NCBI RefSeq assembly: GCF_000316575.1 | Contig: NC_019682.1 | Location: 3,842,001-3,906,000, forward strand | Length of the DNA: 64,000 nucleotides | Direction of reading: 5' to 3' | From: Calothrix sp. PCC 7507 | GTDB lineage: Bacteria; Cyanobacteriota; Cyanobacteriia; Cyanobacteriales; Nostocaceae | Shown: positions 1-9,715 of the stretch, one piece after another | How positions within the stretch are numbered: position 1 is the first letter of the stretch | Layout of the letters: every line of letters starts with the position of its first letter | Program-made: the position numbers and the translations under genes | The notes under the pieces: generated by a model | Databases searched by the model: none | What the model was told of the DNA's origin: nothing | Seen by the model: only the letters and a program-made list of their open reading frames with translations

Positions 1-456
1 TTCAGCACACCACTCAGCTTTCATACTCATCAGTAAGTCGCCATTATTTGAGCAGCAATTTTCAAATATATAAACACGACTAACTTTACATATTTGTCCT
101 AGAATCTGTAGCGTTTCTGTATAGTATTTAAAGTGGTTATCAACATTTAGCAAAGAGCTTTCCAATAGCAAAATGGCTTCTAAATATTGATTGCCAAAGT
201 TTTTCGCAACCTCTTCTAAATGCTGAATTGCTTGGTTATTTTCTTTCTTAGTGAATTTTTCTTTTTGGCGATTGTTGATTAGCGAATATTTTTGCCCCTC
301 GCTACCTGGTGACATTCCTTTTTTATTTAAACGATAGAGATTTTTATACTCAGTCAGTAGTATATTTCTGAGTTTTGGCAAGAGATGATTTGAGATATAT
401 AAAGCGATGAGTTGTGTGCCTAAGCAGGTGAATAAACCAACCATCAAAACTATCAT
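1..456 (-). CDS. membrane GAF-domain sensor protein, 5' part (runs off window start)
   Basis: An open frame of 152 codons reads from an ATG at 456 down to base 1 without a stop; an in-frame TAG lies just upstream at 484-486, so this ATG is the only good start. The N terminus is a hydrophobic segment (about residues 2-22), followed by a basic, polar linker and, from about residue 115, a stretch (LQILGQICKVSRVYIFE) that looks like the opening of a GAF domain. Proteins of this layout in cyanobacteria are usually membrane-attached sensor kinases or cyclases, but the output domain lies outside the window, so the signalling role is inference. Confidence 0.7.
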   Translation of the reverse strand, partial: MIVLMVGLFTCLGTQLIALYISNHLLPKLRNILLTEYKNLYRLNKKGMSPGSEGQKYSLINNRQKEKFTKKENNQAIQHLEEVAKNFGNQYLEAILLLESSLLNVDNHFKYYTETLQILGQICKVSRVYIFENCCSNNGDLLMSMKAEWCAE

Positions 457-1214
457 GGTAGTCTCTGCTATGGTATGTAGTGTCTATTTTTTTGAGAATA
501 TTTTTTATTCTCATGCTGAAGAACTTGATTTTATATACGATAAGTGCATATTATTCCGACATGTGAAATTTAGTTTTTGATATTTATCCTTACATTTATA
601 TCACGTGATGGTTGATATCATCTTTAAATTATGGGTGTTCATCTAATAGAGGCTGCTCACACAGTATATCCAGTATATAAATGCTCTGACAACACATACG
701 GTGAGATAGTGTATGCTTTGTCAATGTGGGGTCTCAGCCCCTATCAATTATCTAAATAAAGACAGTAAAATATCGCTATTTAACCTCTGATTTTTCCGAA
801 TTAATCCAAAATACAAGGTTATTTTAGCGGTAATCATTATCAAGAGTGATGTTTTTAAACAGTCTGGTTCATAGTTAATCAAAGTGGAAAACTTTCTTGG
901 CAGCATTATGAGTTAGATAATCATTAAATACTATATTATTCTTGGTAAATTTCATAGTTGTGTCGGCTTGTGTAAAATTTATGGTTTTAGCAACTTCGTG
1001 TTTACTAAATTTCCTATACTAGACTGATGTATTTCCAATTTTACAAACTTTATAATAATTTAAGATTCAGGAAAACATCAAAATCTAATTTTGTAAATAT
1101 TGATACCGTTTTCAGGAATAGAAATTAAAGATAGGGCTTACGCAAGTGTCATATTTTTTCATGAAGGTTTGTCAAGAGCGGATCTCTGCACGATCGCATT
1201 GATCTCGCTCAAGA
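457..1214. other. AT-rich intergenic region
   Basis: About 760 bases between the GAF-sensor start and the end of sbcC. It is AT-rich and must hold the promoter of the sensor gene. I see no convincing reading frame, tRNA, or strong terminator hairpin in it. Confidence 0.5.
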
Positions 1215-4200
1215 TTAAATTGATAAACTTAGCTGTGAGCCTTGTTGACTCTTATGGACTTCAATCCGGGCTTGAAAGGCTTCTTTGAGGTGGGGCATGT
1301 GGGTGACTGTAAGTATACAGGCAAAATCTGAGGCGATCGCATTAATCGCGGCAATCAAGCGATCGCATCCTTCCGCATCCTGAGTCCCAAAGCCTTCATC
1401 GACAATCAGCAGTTGCAAAGCCGCCCCCGCCCGCTGCGCCAATAGTTTCGCCAAAGCTAACCGAATCGCAAAGTTAATTCTAAACGCCTCCCCACCAGAA
1501 TAGGTTTCATATGATCGCGTCCCTCTAGCATCAGCAATTAAAATATCTAATGTATCTATTAATTTGACATTTTTCTTGCTTGACTTCCCAGCTTTTCCAG
1601 CCTTTTGTGTAATAAATTGCACATGTAACTGGTTGGCACTCAACCGCGAAAGTAGTTGATTCGTCTCAGCTTCTAGTTGAGGTAACACATTCTCAATCAT
1701 CAGTGCTTGGATACCATTTTTACCAAATGCCTGCGTTAATTCCTGATAAACCCGATGTTGGTGCTTACAAGATTGCAGTTGCAATTGCTGCTGTTCATAC
1801 TGAGCTTGCAGGGTTTCTAATTGGTGAGCTAGCTGTTCTAAGCGCCCCAACTTAGCGATTTTTTCATCCAGTTCCCGTCTGCGGATTTGCAGTTGCTGCT
1901 CTAAAGCTTGAATTTGGCTGATGGGGTTGGCTGTGGCTGCTAACTGTTGGTTAATATCTTCGATTTGAGCCGCGAGTATTTGCCGTTCAGTTAATCTAGC
2001 AGTTCTCGCAGCTGACAACTCTTGCAATCTCGCCTGGAGTTGGGGATATTGTTGCTGGGCTGAAAGCAGCTGTTGATAGCGTAACTGCCAAGATTGGGCT
2101 TGGCGTACAGCTACGCGCACTTGATTATGCTGCTCGGAACTATAGCCAATTTCAACAATGTATCGCTCAAGGGCGATGATTTGTTTGGCATCATCAGAAT
2201 CAGTTTGTTCCTGCTGAATTCTGGCTTCTAATTGAGCAATATGGGTTTGCAGTTCTGGTTTGCGGGCTGCTAGCTGCGCTTGGCGCTTGGTAGCATCTTT
2301 AATTTGCCCTTGTTTAATCTCTGCCCATCGCCAGCGCTCAACTTCGCTCCGAGCTAGGGCATGGTCTTGCTCATTATAATTTAATTGTTGCAGATATTGG
2401 TCTAATTGCTGTAATTCGGCTTGTTTATCAGGGGCGTAACTACCGGCGTTGAGCGATCGCTCTAAATGTTGCTTTTCGGCAGCAATTTGTTGTAATTGTT
2501 GATCAACATCGCTGGTAGCCTGCAATTGGGCTGCTAACTGTCCCCGTTGTTCCCGCAAAGTATCATAAGCGGCTAACTGTTGGGAAATTTCCCGATATTC
2601 TTGCCTGAGTACCTGAATTTCTCTATCTGACACCGCCATCTGTTCTCGGACTACCCAAAATTGCCCTTGAGTATCCTGTAACTCAGTTTCGGTTTTATCC
2701 ACCACTCGGTTCCAGTGATGCTCATCTAAAGGACGCTCACACAAAGGACAAAGTGCATTCGGGTTCTGGAGCATTTGCAGTTTTTGCTCTAGTTCTCCCA
2801 GGAGTTTTTCATAGTCTCGCTGATGAGCTTGCAGACGTTCAATAAAGTGTCGTCTTTCCTGTCCCTTTTCTTGGACTCGTTGCAGATAAACCCGCTTTTT
2901 CTCCAACTCCTCAATCTGGATTCCCACATCCATCACCGCTTGTTGCAGTTGCGGTTGTCGTCCTTGCTGGCGCTGTAGTTGGGTTTCTGTAGCTTGCAGT
3001 TGTTCAATTCTGGCTACTAAACCAGCGTAAGTGCGATCAAGTTGACTTTGTAAACTTGCCCGTTGTTGCAACAATGGAGTCACCCGCATTTGCAACTCAT
3101 CCAAATCAGCCACACGTTGACGCGCCGTAGCCAATTGTGTCAAGCCAGCTTCGATGTCACCCGATTTGGTGAGTGTTTGTTGAATTTCTCGCTCTTGTTG
3201 CAGCAAAGCTTCTAATTGAGCTTGAGCTTGTTGCAGTTGGCGTTCAATGTTGTGAATGTGTTTGGTTAGCTGTTGTTGCTTTTGTTGGCGAGATTGCTCG
3301 GCGCGGGTGTATTCTGCAAATTTGGCTGCAAAACCTTCTTCTTGAGATTGCAGACTTTGGTGTTGGTTGTATCCAGCTTTAATTTCTGCTTCTCGATTTA
3401 AAATTTCTGCTAAATCTGAGAGCTGAGTGTTCACCGCTGACTGTTCTTGTTGCAGGCGATCGCCATCTTGGCTAAGATTTTGATATTGTTGCCTCACAAA
3501 CCCCAGTTGTTGTTCCCAATTTTGGCGCTGGTGCTGCACAACCTGCAAACTTTGCAATTGAATATTATCAAAAGCTTGCACCTGTTGCAGCTGGTTGAGT
3601 TCAGTTTCTAATTCTGCTCTTTGGGCTTGAGTAACTTCACGTTGTTGCAGTTGAGTTTTAATCGCCTCTAAAGAACGCTCTAACTCCTCCGCCCTAGCTT
3701 TAAATTGACGTGACGATTCTTTGGCTCTTTCCTCTAATTCATCATACTGATTGAGTTTCAATAACTCCGCTAAAATCTCTTTCCGTTCAGCGGGGCGCTT
3801 GAGCATGAATTCATCTGCACGGCCTTGACGCAGATAGGCAGAATTAATGAACGTATCATAATCCAGCTTAATATGTTCTACAATCAAATCCTGTGTTGCC
3901 CTCACCCCTTTACCTGTCAGCGGGCGAAAGCCAGAGGGTGTTTCTATCTGAAATTCTAGGACACTAGCCCCGCTACGAATTCGGGTACGAATCACCCGAT
4001 ATTTTTGCTGGTTACTTTCAAAAGTGAAATCAACCCGCACTTCCTTCGAGCCAGAATGAATCACATCATCTTCAGCAGCAGCGCGGCTTTCACCCCAAAT
4101 TGCCCAGGTGATTGCTTCCAGAAGGGAAGATTTACCTGCACCATTAGAACCACAAATACAAGCCGTATGCAGACCGCGAAAATCTAAAGTTGCATCACGG

Positions 4201-4241
4201 TAACTGAGAAAGTTTTTGAGGATAAGTTGTACTGGGATCAT
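1215..4241 (-). CDS. sbcC: SbcC/Rad50-type nuclease ATPase subunit
   Basis: SbcC is the ATPase half of the SbcCD double-strand-end and hairpin nuclease used in DNA repair. The 1008-residue protein has Walker A (GSNGAGKSS, residues 31-39), two very long glutamine- and leucine-rich coiled-coil arms, a zinc hook CPLC at about 498-501 midway between them, and near the C terminus the ABC signature (YSGGEAFR) and Walker B (LLIVDEGFG). The length is normal for SbcC. It starts with ATG and the N terminus aligns directly with the family. The partner nuclease SbcD is not adjacent. The gene stands alone, with non-coding DNA on both sides. Confidence 0.95.
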   Translation of the reverse strand: MIPVQLILKNFLSYRDATLDFRGLHTACICGSNGAGKSSLLEAITWAIWGESRAAAEDDVIHSGSKEVRVDFTFESNQQKYRVIRTRIRSGASVLEFQIETPSGFRPLTGKGVRATQDLIVEHIKLDYDTFINSAYLRQGRADEFMLKRPAERKEILAELLKLNQYDELEERAKESSRQFKARAEELERSLEAIKTQLQQREVTQAQRAELETELNQLQQVQAFDNIQLQSLQVVQHQRQNWEQQLGFVRQQYQNLSQDGDRLQQEQSAVNTQLSDLAEILNREAEIKAGYNQHQSLQSQEEGFAAKFAEYTRAEQSRQQKQQQLTKHIHNIERQLQQAQAQLEALLQQEREIQQTLTKSGDIEAGLTQLATARQRVADLDELQMRVTPLLQQRASLQSQLDRTYAGLVARIEQLQATETQLQRQQGRQPQLQQAVMDVGIQIEELEKKRVYLQRVQEKGQERRHFIERLQAHQRDYEKLLGELEQKLQMLQNPNALCPLCERPLDEHHWNRVVDKTETELQDTQGQFWVVREQMAVSDREIQVLRQEYREISQQLAAYDTLREQRGQLAAQLQATSDVDQQLQQIAAEKQHLERSLNAGSYAPDKQAELQQLDQYLQQLNYNEQDHALARSEVERWRWAEIKQGQIKDATKRQAQLAARKPELQTHIAQLEARIQQEQTDSDDAKQIIALERYIVEIGYSSEQHNQVRVAVRQAQSWQLRYQQLLSAQQQYPQLQARLQELSAARTARLTERQILAAQIEDINQQLAATANPISQIQALEQQLQIRRRELDEKIAKLGRLEQLAHQLETLQAQYEQQQLQLQSCKHQHRVYQELTQAFGKNGIQALMIENVLPQLEAETNQLLSRLSANQLHVQFITQKAGKAGKSSKKNVKLIDTLDILIADARGTRSYETYSGGEAFRINFAIRLALAKLLAQRAGAALQLLIVDEGFGTQDAEGCDRLIAAINAIASDFACILTVTHMPHLKEAFQARIEVHKSQQGSQLSLSI

Positions 4242-4828
4242 TGAGGCTATAGCGCCACATCTATTTTTTACAAATAACAGTACAGATGCACTTTTTGTTA
4301 GTTTAGCTATGGAAAATTCATGTTTCTAGTCTTTGATACTGCAAATTTACAAAAATTAACATTATCTTGATGAGGTTTTTCATCGTGACTCAAGAATTTT
4401 TGTTATTTTCGTAGAAAAAAACAAACCCCCTAAGAGCTTTCGTTGTATTTCTCCCTGTTGAAGGAGAACAAAGCCGATAGAGAATAGCTGATGCCAAGGT
4501 CAACAGAGACGATCAAGAAGATATCTATTCTAGAAATTACTATGTAATTTTGAATGAACGGTAGGGGCAAACGGTTGTTTGCCCTCCAATATTTTGGGAA
4601 TAACCTTGAGGAATGATTTTACTCCCTTTGGCATTGCACAGGTGTTTTATACCTATTGATCAACACAACAGTAGTATAAAAGATAAGAGAAAAATCATCA
4701 CTGTACCGCGTCGCCACAGCATCTTAACTTTCGGAATATCCCTACAGACAGGTTTTCAAACAGCCAGAAACAATCTCAGTGAAACAGCGTCCTTAAATAC
4801 ATCTACAGACATCAATGGAAACCCTCCT
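4242..4828. other. intergenic region with a perfect hairpin
   Basis: This region separates sbcC from the exported-protein gene and should hold divergent promoters. At 4565-4584 is a perfect 8-bp inverted repeat, GGGCAAAC-GGTT-GTTTGCCC, of the type scattered between Nostoc genes. A reading frame extends upstream of the next gene to 4613, but that part lacks signal-peptide character and I treat it as non-coding. Confidence 0.5.
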
Positions 4829-5641
4829 ATGACTCGCCTTAATCGCTGGAAATCGAGAACTGCGGCATTTATGGCAATGGCGATTACCACAGGTGCCAGC
4901 ATACCCCTATTTACCTTCGCTCCTGCTAATGCTCAATACCCAAATAACGGGCAATACCCAAATAACGGGCAATATCCCAATAACGGGCAATACCCAAATA
5001 ACGGGCAATATCCCAATAATCGCCAATACCCAAATAATGGGCAATACAATCTCAGACAGTCTAGAGTAATTACCATTCCTGGTAATCGTAATGTGGTTTT
5101 TCCTGTCACCTACGAAAAAGAGAAAGTTGTTGTGAATCCTGGGGAAACTGTATCCCTAACATTGAAGATAGAAAGTGACATTACCGATAGCAACAGAAAT
5201 GTACTGATTCCCGCTGGGACTGATGTAGTCGGTAGGCTAGAACCTGTAAGTCTATACGGAAATTATCGCACAGACAACAATAACAATAGCAATGATAGAC
5301 AAGGTGTGCGGTTTGTAGCACAAGAATTAGTATTCGCTTCTGGTAAGCGTCAGCCAATCAATGCAACTTCTCGGACGATTAGCCAAACTGAAAAAATCTC
5401 GAAGGGCGCTGACACTGGCAGTATATTAACAGATGCAGCGATTGGTGCTGGTGCTGCTACAGTAATTTCACTACTCACAGGGAACAAAAAAATTGAAGTT
5501 TTGGAACCTATTGGTGGTGCGGCTGCAGGTGCTTTAGCAAGTGTCCTGTTACGGAAAAAAGAAGTTGATGTATACGTTCTCAGACCTCAACAGGATTTGG
5601 ATATTACACTAAACTCTAACTTAGTAATTAATCCCTACTAG
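4829..5641 (+). CDS. exported protein with QYPNNG repeats and TrbI-like C-terminal domain
   Basis: Unnamed protein of 270 residues. From the ATG at 4829 it begins with a textbook signal peptide (MTRLNRWKSRTA, hydrophobic core, cleavage after ANA), which is why I prefer this start to the in-frame one at 4613. Six QYPNNG units follow, then a domain of about 190 residues with phrases such as IPAGTDVVGRLE and a glycine/alanine-rich hydrophobic stretch (about 215-250). That domain matches the C terminus of the next gene, and its layout resembles VirB10/TrbI-type beta-barrel domains (inference). Probably periplasmic or cell-envelope; function unknown. Confidence 0.75.
   Translation: MTRLNRWKSRTAAFMAMAITTGASIPLFTFAPANAQYPNNGQYPNNGQYPNNGQYPNNGQYPNNRQYPNNGQYNLRQSRVITIPGNRNVVFPVTYEKEKVVVNPGETVSLTLKIESDITDSNRNVLIPAGTDVVGRLEPVSLYGNYRTDNNNNSNDRQGVRFVAQELVFASGKRQPINATSRTISQTEKISKGADTGSILTDAAIGAGAATVISLLTGNKKIEVLEPIGGAAAGALASVLLRKKEVDVYVLRPQQDLDITLNSNLVINPY
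4934..5041 (+). repeat. six in-frame 18-bp tandem repeats (QYPNNG)
   Basis: Six copies of an 18-bp unit (CAATACCCAAATAACGGG with few changes) encode QYPNNG; the fifth reads QYPNNR. A partial seventh follows. Copy number is likely variable between strains. Confidence 0.9.
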
Positions 5642-5681
5642 GCTTAAGTCAATTTAATTTGTGACTTTAATCATCCCTAAG

Positions 5682-5724
5682 AGCGATCGCTACTTTTATA
5701 TAGTACGCGATCGCTTAATTTTTT
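5682..5724 (+). terminator. rho-independent-like terminator built from two HIP1 octamers
   Basis: Downstream of the exported-protein gene, AGCGATCGC-TAC (from 5682) pairs with GTA-c-GCGATCGCT (5703-5715) and is followed by TTAATTTTTT. The stem arms are each a HIP1 site. Confidence 0.6.
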
Positions 5725-6088
5725 AGAGCTAAAAATCCTCTATTTTTCCGCAACTATCCTATCTCTACAATCGTCTTATCTTATATCTAAGCTTTTAGTC
5801 GTAGGGTGGGCACTGCCCACCAATACCCTGACGTGGTGGTAAATGCCTACCCTATAGTTACTGAAATTCGTTCAAAAATCCTAGCATATTACTATAGTTT
5901 TATCAGGATAAATACGTAATATGCTAATTAAAATATTGCCTATTTTTCATGCAGATAAATGATAGCTAACCGTATTTATCAAGTAAAATTTCTCACAAGA
6001 AAAAGAAAAAAATCAGGAACCTTTAATTTGAGAAATTGTCTAGTTATTTAAGAGAAGAAAAAATAATTTTATTGGAGTAATAAAAACA
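5725..6088. other. intergenic region before the SLH gene
   Basis: Contains a GC-rich palindrome GGTGGGCA-c-TGCCCACC at 5805-5821, a common dispersed element in Nostoc genomes. An AT-rich leader ends in GGAGTAATAAAAACA just before the ATG at 6089, a reasonable ribosome-binding site. Confidence 0.5.
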
Positions 6089-7333
6089 ATGTTTGCATTA
6101 AACCGTTGGCAATCTGGAACATCTGCACTCATGGCTTTGAGCATCACAGTCGGGACTGTTGCACCCTTTATTACAGCTGCACCATCCTTTGCTCAAACTA
6201 CTTTTTCTGATGTTCAATCTAACTATTGGGCTGGACAATTTATTCAAGAATTATCACAGCGGGGCGTAATTGCTGGATTTCCTGATGGTAGTTTCCGCCC
6301 AGAAGAAGCGGTGACACGCGCTCAATTTGCGGCTATGGTCAACAAAGCTTTCCAAAAAGCACCACAGCGCCAAGGAATCAGTTTTGTGGATGTGCCCAGC
6401 AACTATTGGGCATCCAGTGCCATTCAGCAAGCCTACACCATCGGTTTCTTATCAGGATATCCAGGTAATCGCTTTGAGCCTAACCAAGCTATTCCCCGCC
6501 AACAAGTCTTAGTTTCCCTTGCCAACGGCCTATCATACAGTGCCACCGGCAATACCGACAGCACTCTGCAATACTTCAATGATGCCTCTAACATCGCCGA
6601 CTACGCCCGTAGCCCCATTGCAGCAGCGACTGAGAAGCAAATCGTGGTGAACTATCCCAATGTCAAATTCCTTAATCCCACTGCAACCGCCACCCGCGCC
6701 CAGGTAGCAGCTTTTATCTACCAAGCGTTGGTTAGTTCTAATCAAGCCTCAGCAATTAATTCGCCCTACATCGTTGCTACTACACAACCTAGTCTCATAG
6801 CACCTGTATCTGTCACCATTCCTCAAGGGACTGCAATCCCTGTGAAGTACGACAAAGCTGAAAAAATTCTCGTTACTAAAGAGGAAACTGCACCTTTAAC
6901 ACTCACAGTATCCCAAAATGTGGTGACACAAGGAGGAGCCGTAGTGATTCCTGCTGGTAGTCAGGTTGTCGGTCAACTCAAACCTGCTCAAGGTGGTTCT
7001 CAATTCGTTGCTCAAAAACTGGTTTTGACCACAGGTCAAGAGTATCAAATTAACGCCACTTCTGACGTCATTACCAAAACCGAAACCATCAAAAAGGGTA
7101 TTAGTACTGGGGCAATTATCAAAGATACCATATTGGGTGCGGGCGCGGCTGCGGCAGTATCTGCAGTCACAGGCGATCGCGCGATCGCCACAGAAGAAGT
7201 CTTAGGTGGCGCTGGTATCGGTGCGTTGATCGGTCTATTCTTTGGTAAAAATAGCGTTGACTTAATCGCTATTGACCCAGATACTGACCTACAAATGACA
7301 ATCAATCAAAACTTGTTGGTTTCACTCAAATAG
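6089..7333 (+). CDS. SLH-domain cell-envelope protein with TrbI-like C-terminal domain
   Basis: A 414-residue exported protein. A signal peptide (MFALNRWQSG, hydrophobic core, cleavage near SFA-Q) is followed by S-layer-homology repeats (about residues 36-215: FSDVQSNYWAGQFIQELSQRG, then FVDVPSNYWASSAI and a third weaker unit). SLH repeats anchor proteins to peptidoglycan-linked polymers. The C-terminal 190 residues are clearly related to the previous gene (IPAGSQVVGQLKP, glycine-rich hydrophobic patch, DTDLQMTINQNLLV). The two genes look like a tandem duplication in which one copy carries SLH repeats and the other QYPNNG repeats. The exact function is unknown. Confidence 0.85.
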   Translation: MFALNRWQSGTSALMALSITVGTVAPFITAAPSFAQTTFSDVQSNYWAGQFIQELSQRGVIAGFPDGSFRPEEAVTRAQFAAMVNKAFQKAPQRQGISFVDVPSNYWASSAIQQAYTIGFLSGYPGNRFEPNQAIPRQQVLVSLANGLSYSATGNTDSTLQYFNDASNIADYARSPIAAATEKQIVVNYPNVKFLNPTATATRAQVAAFIYQALVSSNQASAINSPYIVATTQPSLIAPVSVTIPQGTAIPVKYDKAEKILVTKEETAPLTLTVSQNVVTQGGAVVIPAGSQVVGQLKPAQGGSQFVAQKLVLTTGQEYQINATSDVITKTETIKKGISTGAIIKDTILGAGAAAAVSAVTGDRAIATEEVLGGAGIGALIGLFFGKNSVDLIAIDPDTDLQMTINQNLLVSLK

Positions 7334-7366
7334 TTAACTGATAACTGTTAACTGTTAACTGTTAAC
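7333..7366. repeat. heptamer tandem repeat (GTTAACT type)
   Basis: Tandem copies of GTTAACT with one GATAACT variant lie between two convergent genes. The last codons and the stop codon of the histidine kinase at 7355 lie inside the array. Confidence 0.85.
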
Positions 7367-8686
7367 CTCCGGTAGCCAAATAATAAATGTAGTTCCTGGG
7401 GTATCGGGTGAAGTGATATTTGAGTTGATTGCAGGGCTGAAAACTTCAATTTCGCCCTGCATTTGCTCGATTAATTGTTTAGCGATCGCCAACCCTAAAC
7501 CTGTGCCAGGAATTTCTGTTTGTGCTTGCACACCTCTATAATGCCTTTCTCCCAGATGTTCTAAATCTTCTGGAGGAATCCCAGGACCTGTATCACTGAT
7601 GGCAATCCCCTGCAAATTAGCTTTTTCTCGCCCTACCTGAATCAAAATCTTACCGCCAGCGGGAGTATATTTTAAGGCATTATCAATAATGTTACTCAAT
7701 ACCTCTTGTAATGCTTTGATATTGGCGCGTACTCGTGGTAAGCTCCGAGGGATCTTCGCTTTTAATTGCAGATTTCGCTCTTGGGCGATCGCTTTCGCTG
7801 ACACCAACAATGGTGCTAATAAATCTGCTAAAGCACACTCCGTTTCTTGCTCACCTGTTCCCGGCAATAATAAAGCTGGTTTAGTTTCTTTGGGGAAAGT
7901 TGCTTCTACAAATACTTCGTTTTGTGGCAATGATAAAGTTGCTAAATCTGCTTCTGTCAAGTCAATAACTTGATCAAACTTTAGCAATAATTCCTTGAGG
8001 CGATCGCTTTCCCGCACTATATTATCGGCCACATTCCGGTTAGGATCGCCAGTGCGTAACCGCTTTAAGAGTAACTTACCAAAGGTTCGCAATGCTGTTA
8101 GCGGATTGCGAAATTGGTGTAATAGGTTATCTAGTAAATCTCGCTGCTGTTCTTGGAGAATTTGTTGTTGATGTAGCTGGTGTTGCAGCCAAGCGCGACG
8201 CTGATCCAAAATACAAGCGATCGCCAATGTTTGCGCTATCCGTTGAATTTGACTTTGTTCCTGTTCGTTCCATGCTCGGTCTTCTCTACCTGTCACTAGT
8301 AACCCCATCATCACACCCTCATGAATTAGAGGTAAAACAATTTGGTTCCCACTGAGCAAATATTCCTGTTGTGTTTCAGATTTCTGAGAAGAGTCTGAAG
8401 ATTCTGTCCCTGCAGCCAATAATTTCCCCTGATGCTGAGGTAATACCAAAATCTTCCTGACATCAAGTTGCTTGCGTGCTGTCGCCTCGTTAAGCTCCTC
8501 TCCGGGCTTTAATACTGCCGTCTCTGGGTAGATCACCACAGGAATTAGTTTGGCCTCTCCTGTCGGAGCTTCCACCAATTCTTGTGTTAAGTACACAGCA
8601 CTTAACGATGCTCCCAGCCCTTGGGTGAGCAGTACTATTTGCTCTCGGCATAGAGCAACAAAATCAGAACTGGCAGACATTAACAT
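7355..8686 (-). CDS. GAF-domain sensor histidine kinase
   Basis: A soluble two-component kinase of 443 residues. The first 165 residues look like a GAF sensor (VLPLIHEGVMMGLLVTGRED near 117-136). A glutamine-rich linker leads to the phospho-acceptor H-box HQFRNPLTALR (His190). The ATPase part has the N-box IIDNALKYTP, G1 DTGPGIP and G2 GTGLGLA. No membrane segment is visible. It has no adjacent response regulator and is convergent with the SLH gene, so its target cannot be read from context. An alternative start two codons in (MSASSDF) is possible. Confidence 0.9.
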   Translation of the reverse strand: MLMSASSDFVALCREQIVLLTQGLGASLSAVYLTQELVEAPTGEAKLIPVVIYPETAVLKPGEELNEATARKQLDVRKILVLPQHQGKLLAAGTESSDSSQKSETQQEYLLSGNQIVLPLIHEGVMMGLLVTGREDRAWNEQEQSQIQRIAQTLAIACILDQRRAWLQHQLHQQQILQEQQRDLLDNLLHQFRNPLTALRTFGKLLLKRLRTGDPNRNVADNIVRESDRLKELLLKFDQVIDLTEADLATLSLPQNEVFVEATFPKETKPALLLPGTGEQETECALADLLAPLLVSAKAIAQERNLQLKAKIPRSLPRVRANIKALQEVLSNIIDNALKYTPAGGKILIQVGREKANLQGIAISDTGPGIPPEDLEHLGERHYRGVQAQTEIPGTGLGLAIAKQLIEQMQGEIEVFSPAINSNITSPDTPGTTFIIWLPEVNS

Positions 8687-8950
8687 TTTCCAGAATATTG
8701 TTCAAGATTACATAATTTGAGGGAAGATGAAAGGAGATGTTTTTTCCCCGGCTCATTTAATAAAGCTTAACTAAATCTTCCTGGTAATGGTTTCACCTGG
8801 GGATTATATCTTTCACTACTGCTTATTTATCTACCTGCAAAAATATTATTTTTGTTTCGATCAAATGGTTAAAAACACTTGATTTTTTGAACTAGAACTT
8901 ATATAATTACGACGGATTTTGTAGCTATAACTACAATCTACAGCTTGAAA

Positions 8951-8957
8951 GAGGAGG
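8951..8957 (+). promoter_or_regulatory. strong ribosome-binding site deciding a TTG start
   Basis: GAGGAGG lies 8 bases before the TTG at 8966. It overlaps the first codons of the longer frame beginning at 8945, which argues against that longer frame and for the TTG start. Confidence 0.7.
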
Positions 8958-8965
8958 AAAATAGG

Positions 8966-9283
8966 TTGGCAAGGAGACGGAAGCGCAAAAGTCGTCGTCG
9001 CCAAGAAGGACGACGCATTCTCGAGCATGTGCCTCAATATAGCATCGAAAGTGGCGAGGAAAAACCTGTGACTGCAGCTAGAAAATTCATTCAAGCTGAA
9101 GGCATCGCGCCACCTGCACTGCTACTTGTAAAGCGGAATGAACACACCACAGACCGTTATTTCTGGGCAGAAAAGGGACTGTTTGGTGCTCAGTATGTAG
9201 AAGAAAACCATTTCTTGTTTCCCAGTCTAAGGACGTTAGAAGCGCCCGCGGGTCAGGAAGCTCTAGTTTTGGCTGGTCGATGA
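8966..9283 (+). CDS. DUF3155 family protein
   Basis: A 105-residue cyanobacterial protein of unknown function. It begins with a very basic stretch (ARRRKRKSRRRQEGRR), then the conserved HVPQYSIESGEEKPVTAARKF region characteristic of DUF3155. The start is a TTG behind an ideal GAGGAGG site, and the product then begins at the same place as family members. The arginine-rich start could bind nucleic acid (inference). It is divergent from the histidine kinase, with about 280 bases between them. Confidence 0.85.
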   Translation: MARRRKRKSRRRQEGRRILEHVPQYSIESGEEKPVTAARKFIQAEGIAPPALLLVKRNEHTTDRYFWAEKGLFGAQYVEENHFLFPSLRTLEAPAGQEALVLAGR

Positions 9284-9715
9284 ACTACAAGTGGTTATCT
9301 TACTCATTGAATGTAGCTTCTGACAATATTTAACTGGCGAAGATACTCAGTCTAGGCAAAAAATTCACGTTTTTTTTAGTTTGTAGCTGATTTGCCAGTA
9401 AAACTAGTCCAGGTAATTGAACAATTGACTCAGATCAGCTCATGCTCGCTGGCGTGGATTGATTTCTTGTCCAATGATGCAGAAGGGAGTCAGGATAGAG
9501 TGGAAAGTGTCCAGGCGCAAGAGTGAAGTTGCACGCTCATCCGGTGGATTATTAAGGACGCTTTGTCAAGAGATATAATTTTTCCCCTATGACCTTGTGT
9601 CGTAGGAAAAACTACCATCGCATGAATTCTCTTTCCTAACTCCCCAATGCTATTTCCGGAAAATTTGTTCAGAAGTCTGCATTTCACGTTGTGAAATGAC
9701 CAAAAAAACAAATAT
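9284..9715. other. intergenic region, no supported gene
   Basis: Lies between the DUF3155 gene and the end of the CCB1-like gene. One 77-codon frame on the minus strand (9490-9723) has no ribosome-binding site and no recognisable family, and I do not accept it. No strong hairpin or repeat was seen. Confidence 0.4.

Noticed and set aside
1100-1288. 62-codon plus-strand frame across the end of sbcC
   Set aside because: It overlaps the sbcC 3' end on the other strand, has no ribosome-binding site and no recognisable family.
4613-4828. Upstream extension of the QYPNNG protein
   Set aside because: The extra 72 residues contain no targeting or domain feature, and they would place the clear signal peptide in the middle of the protein.
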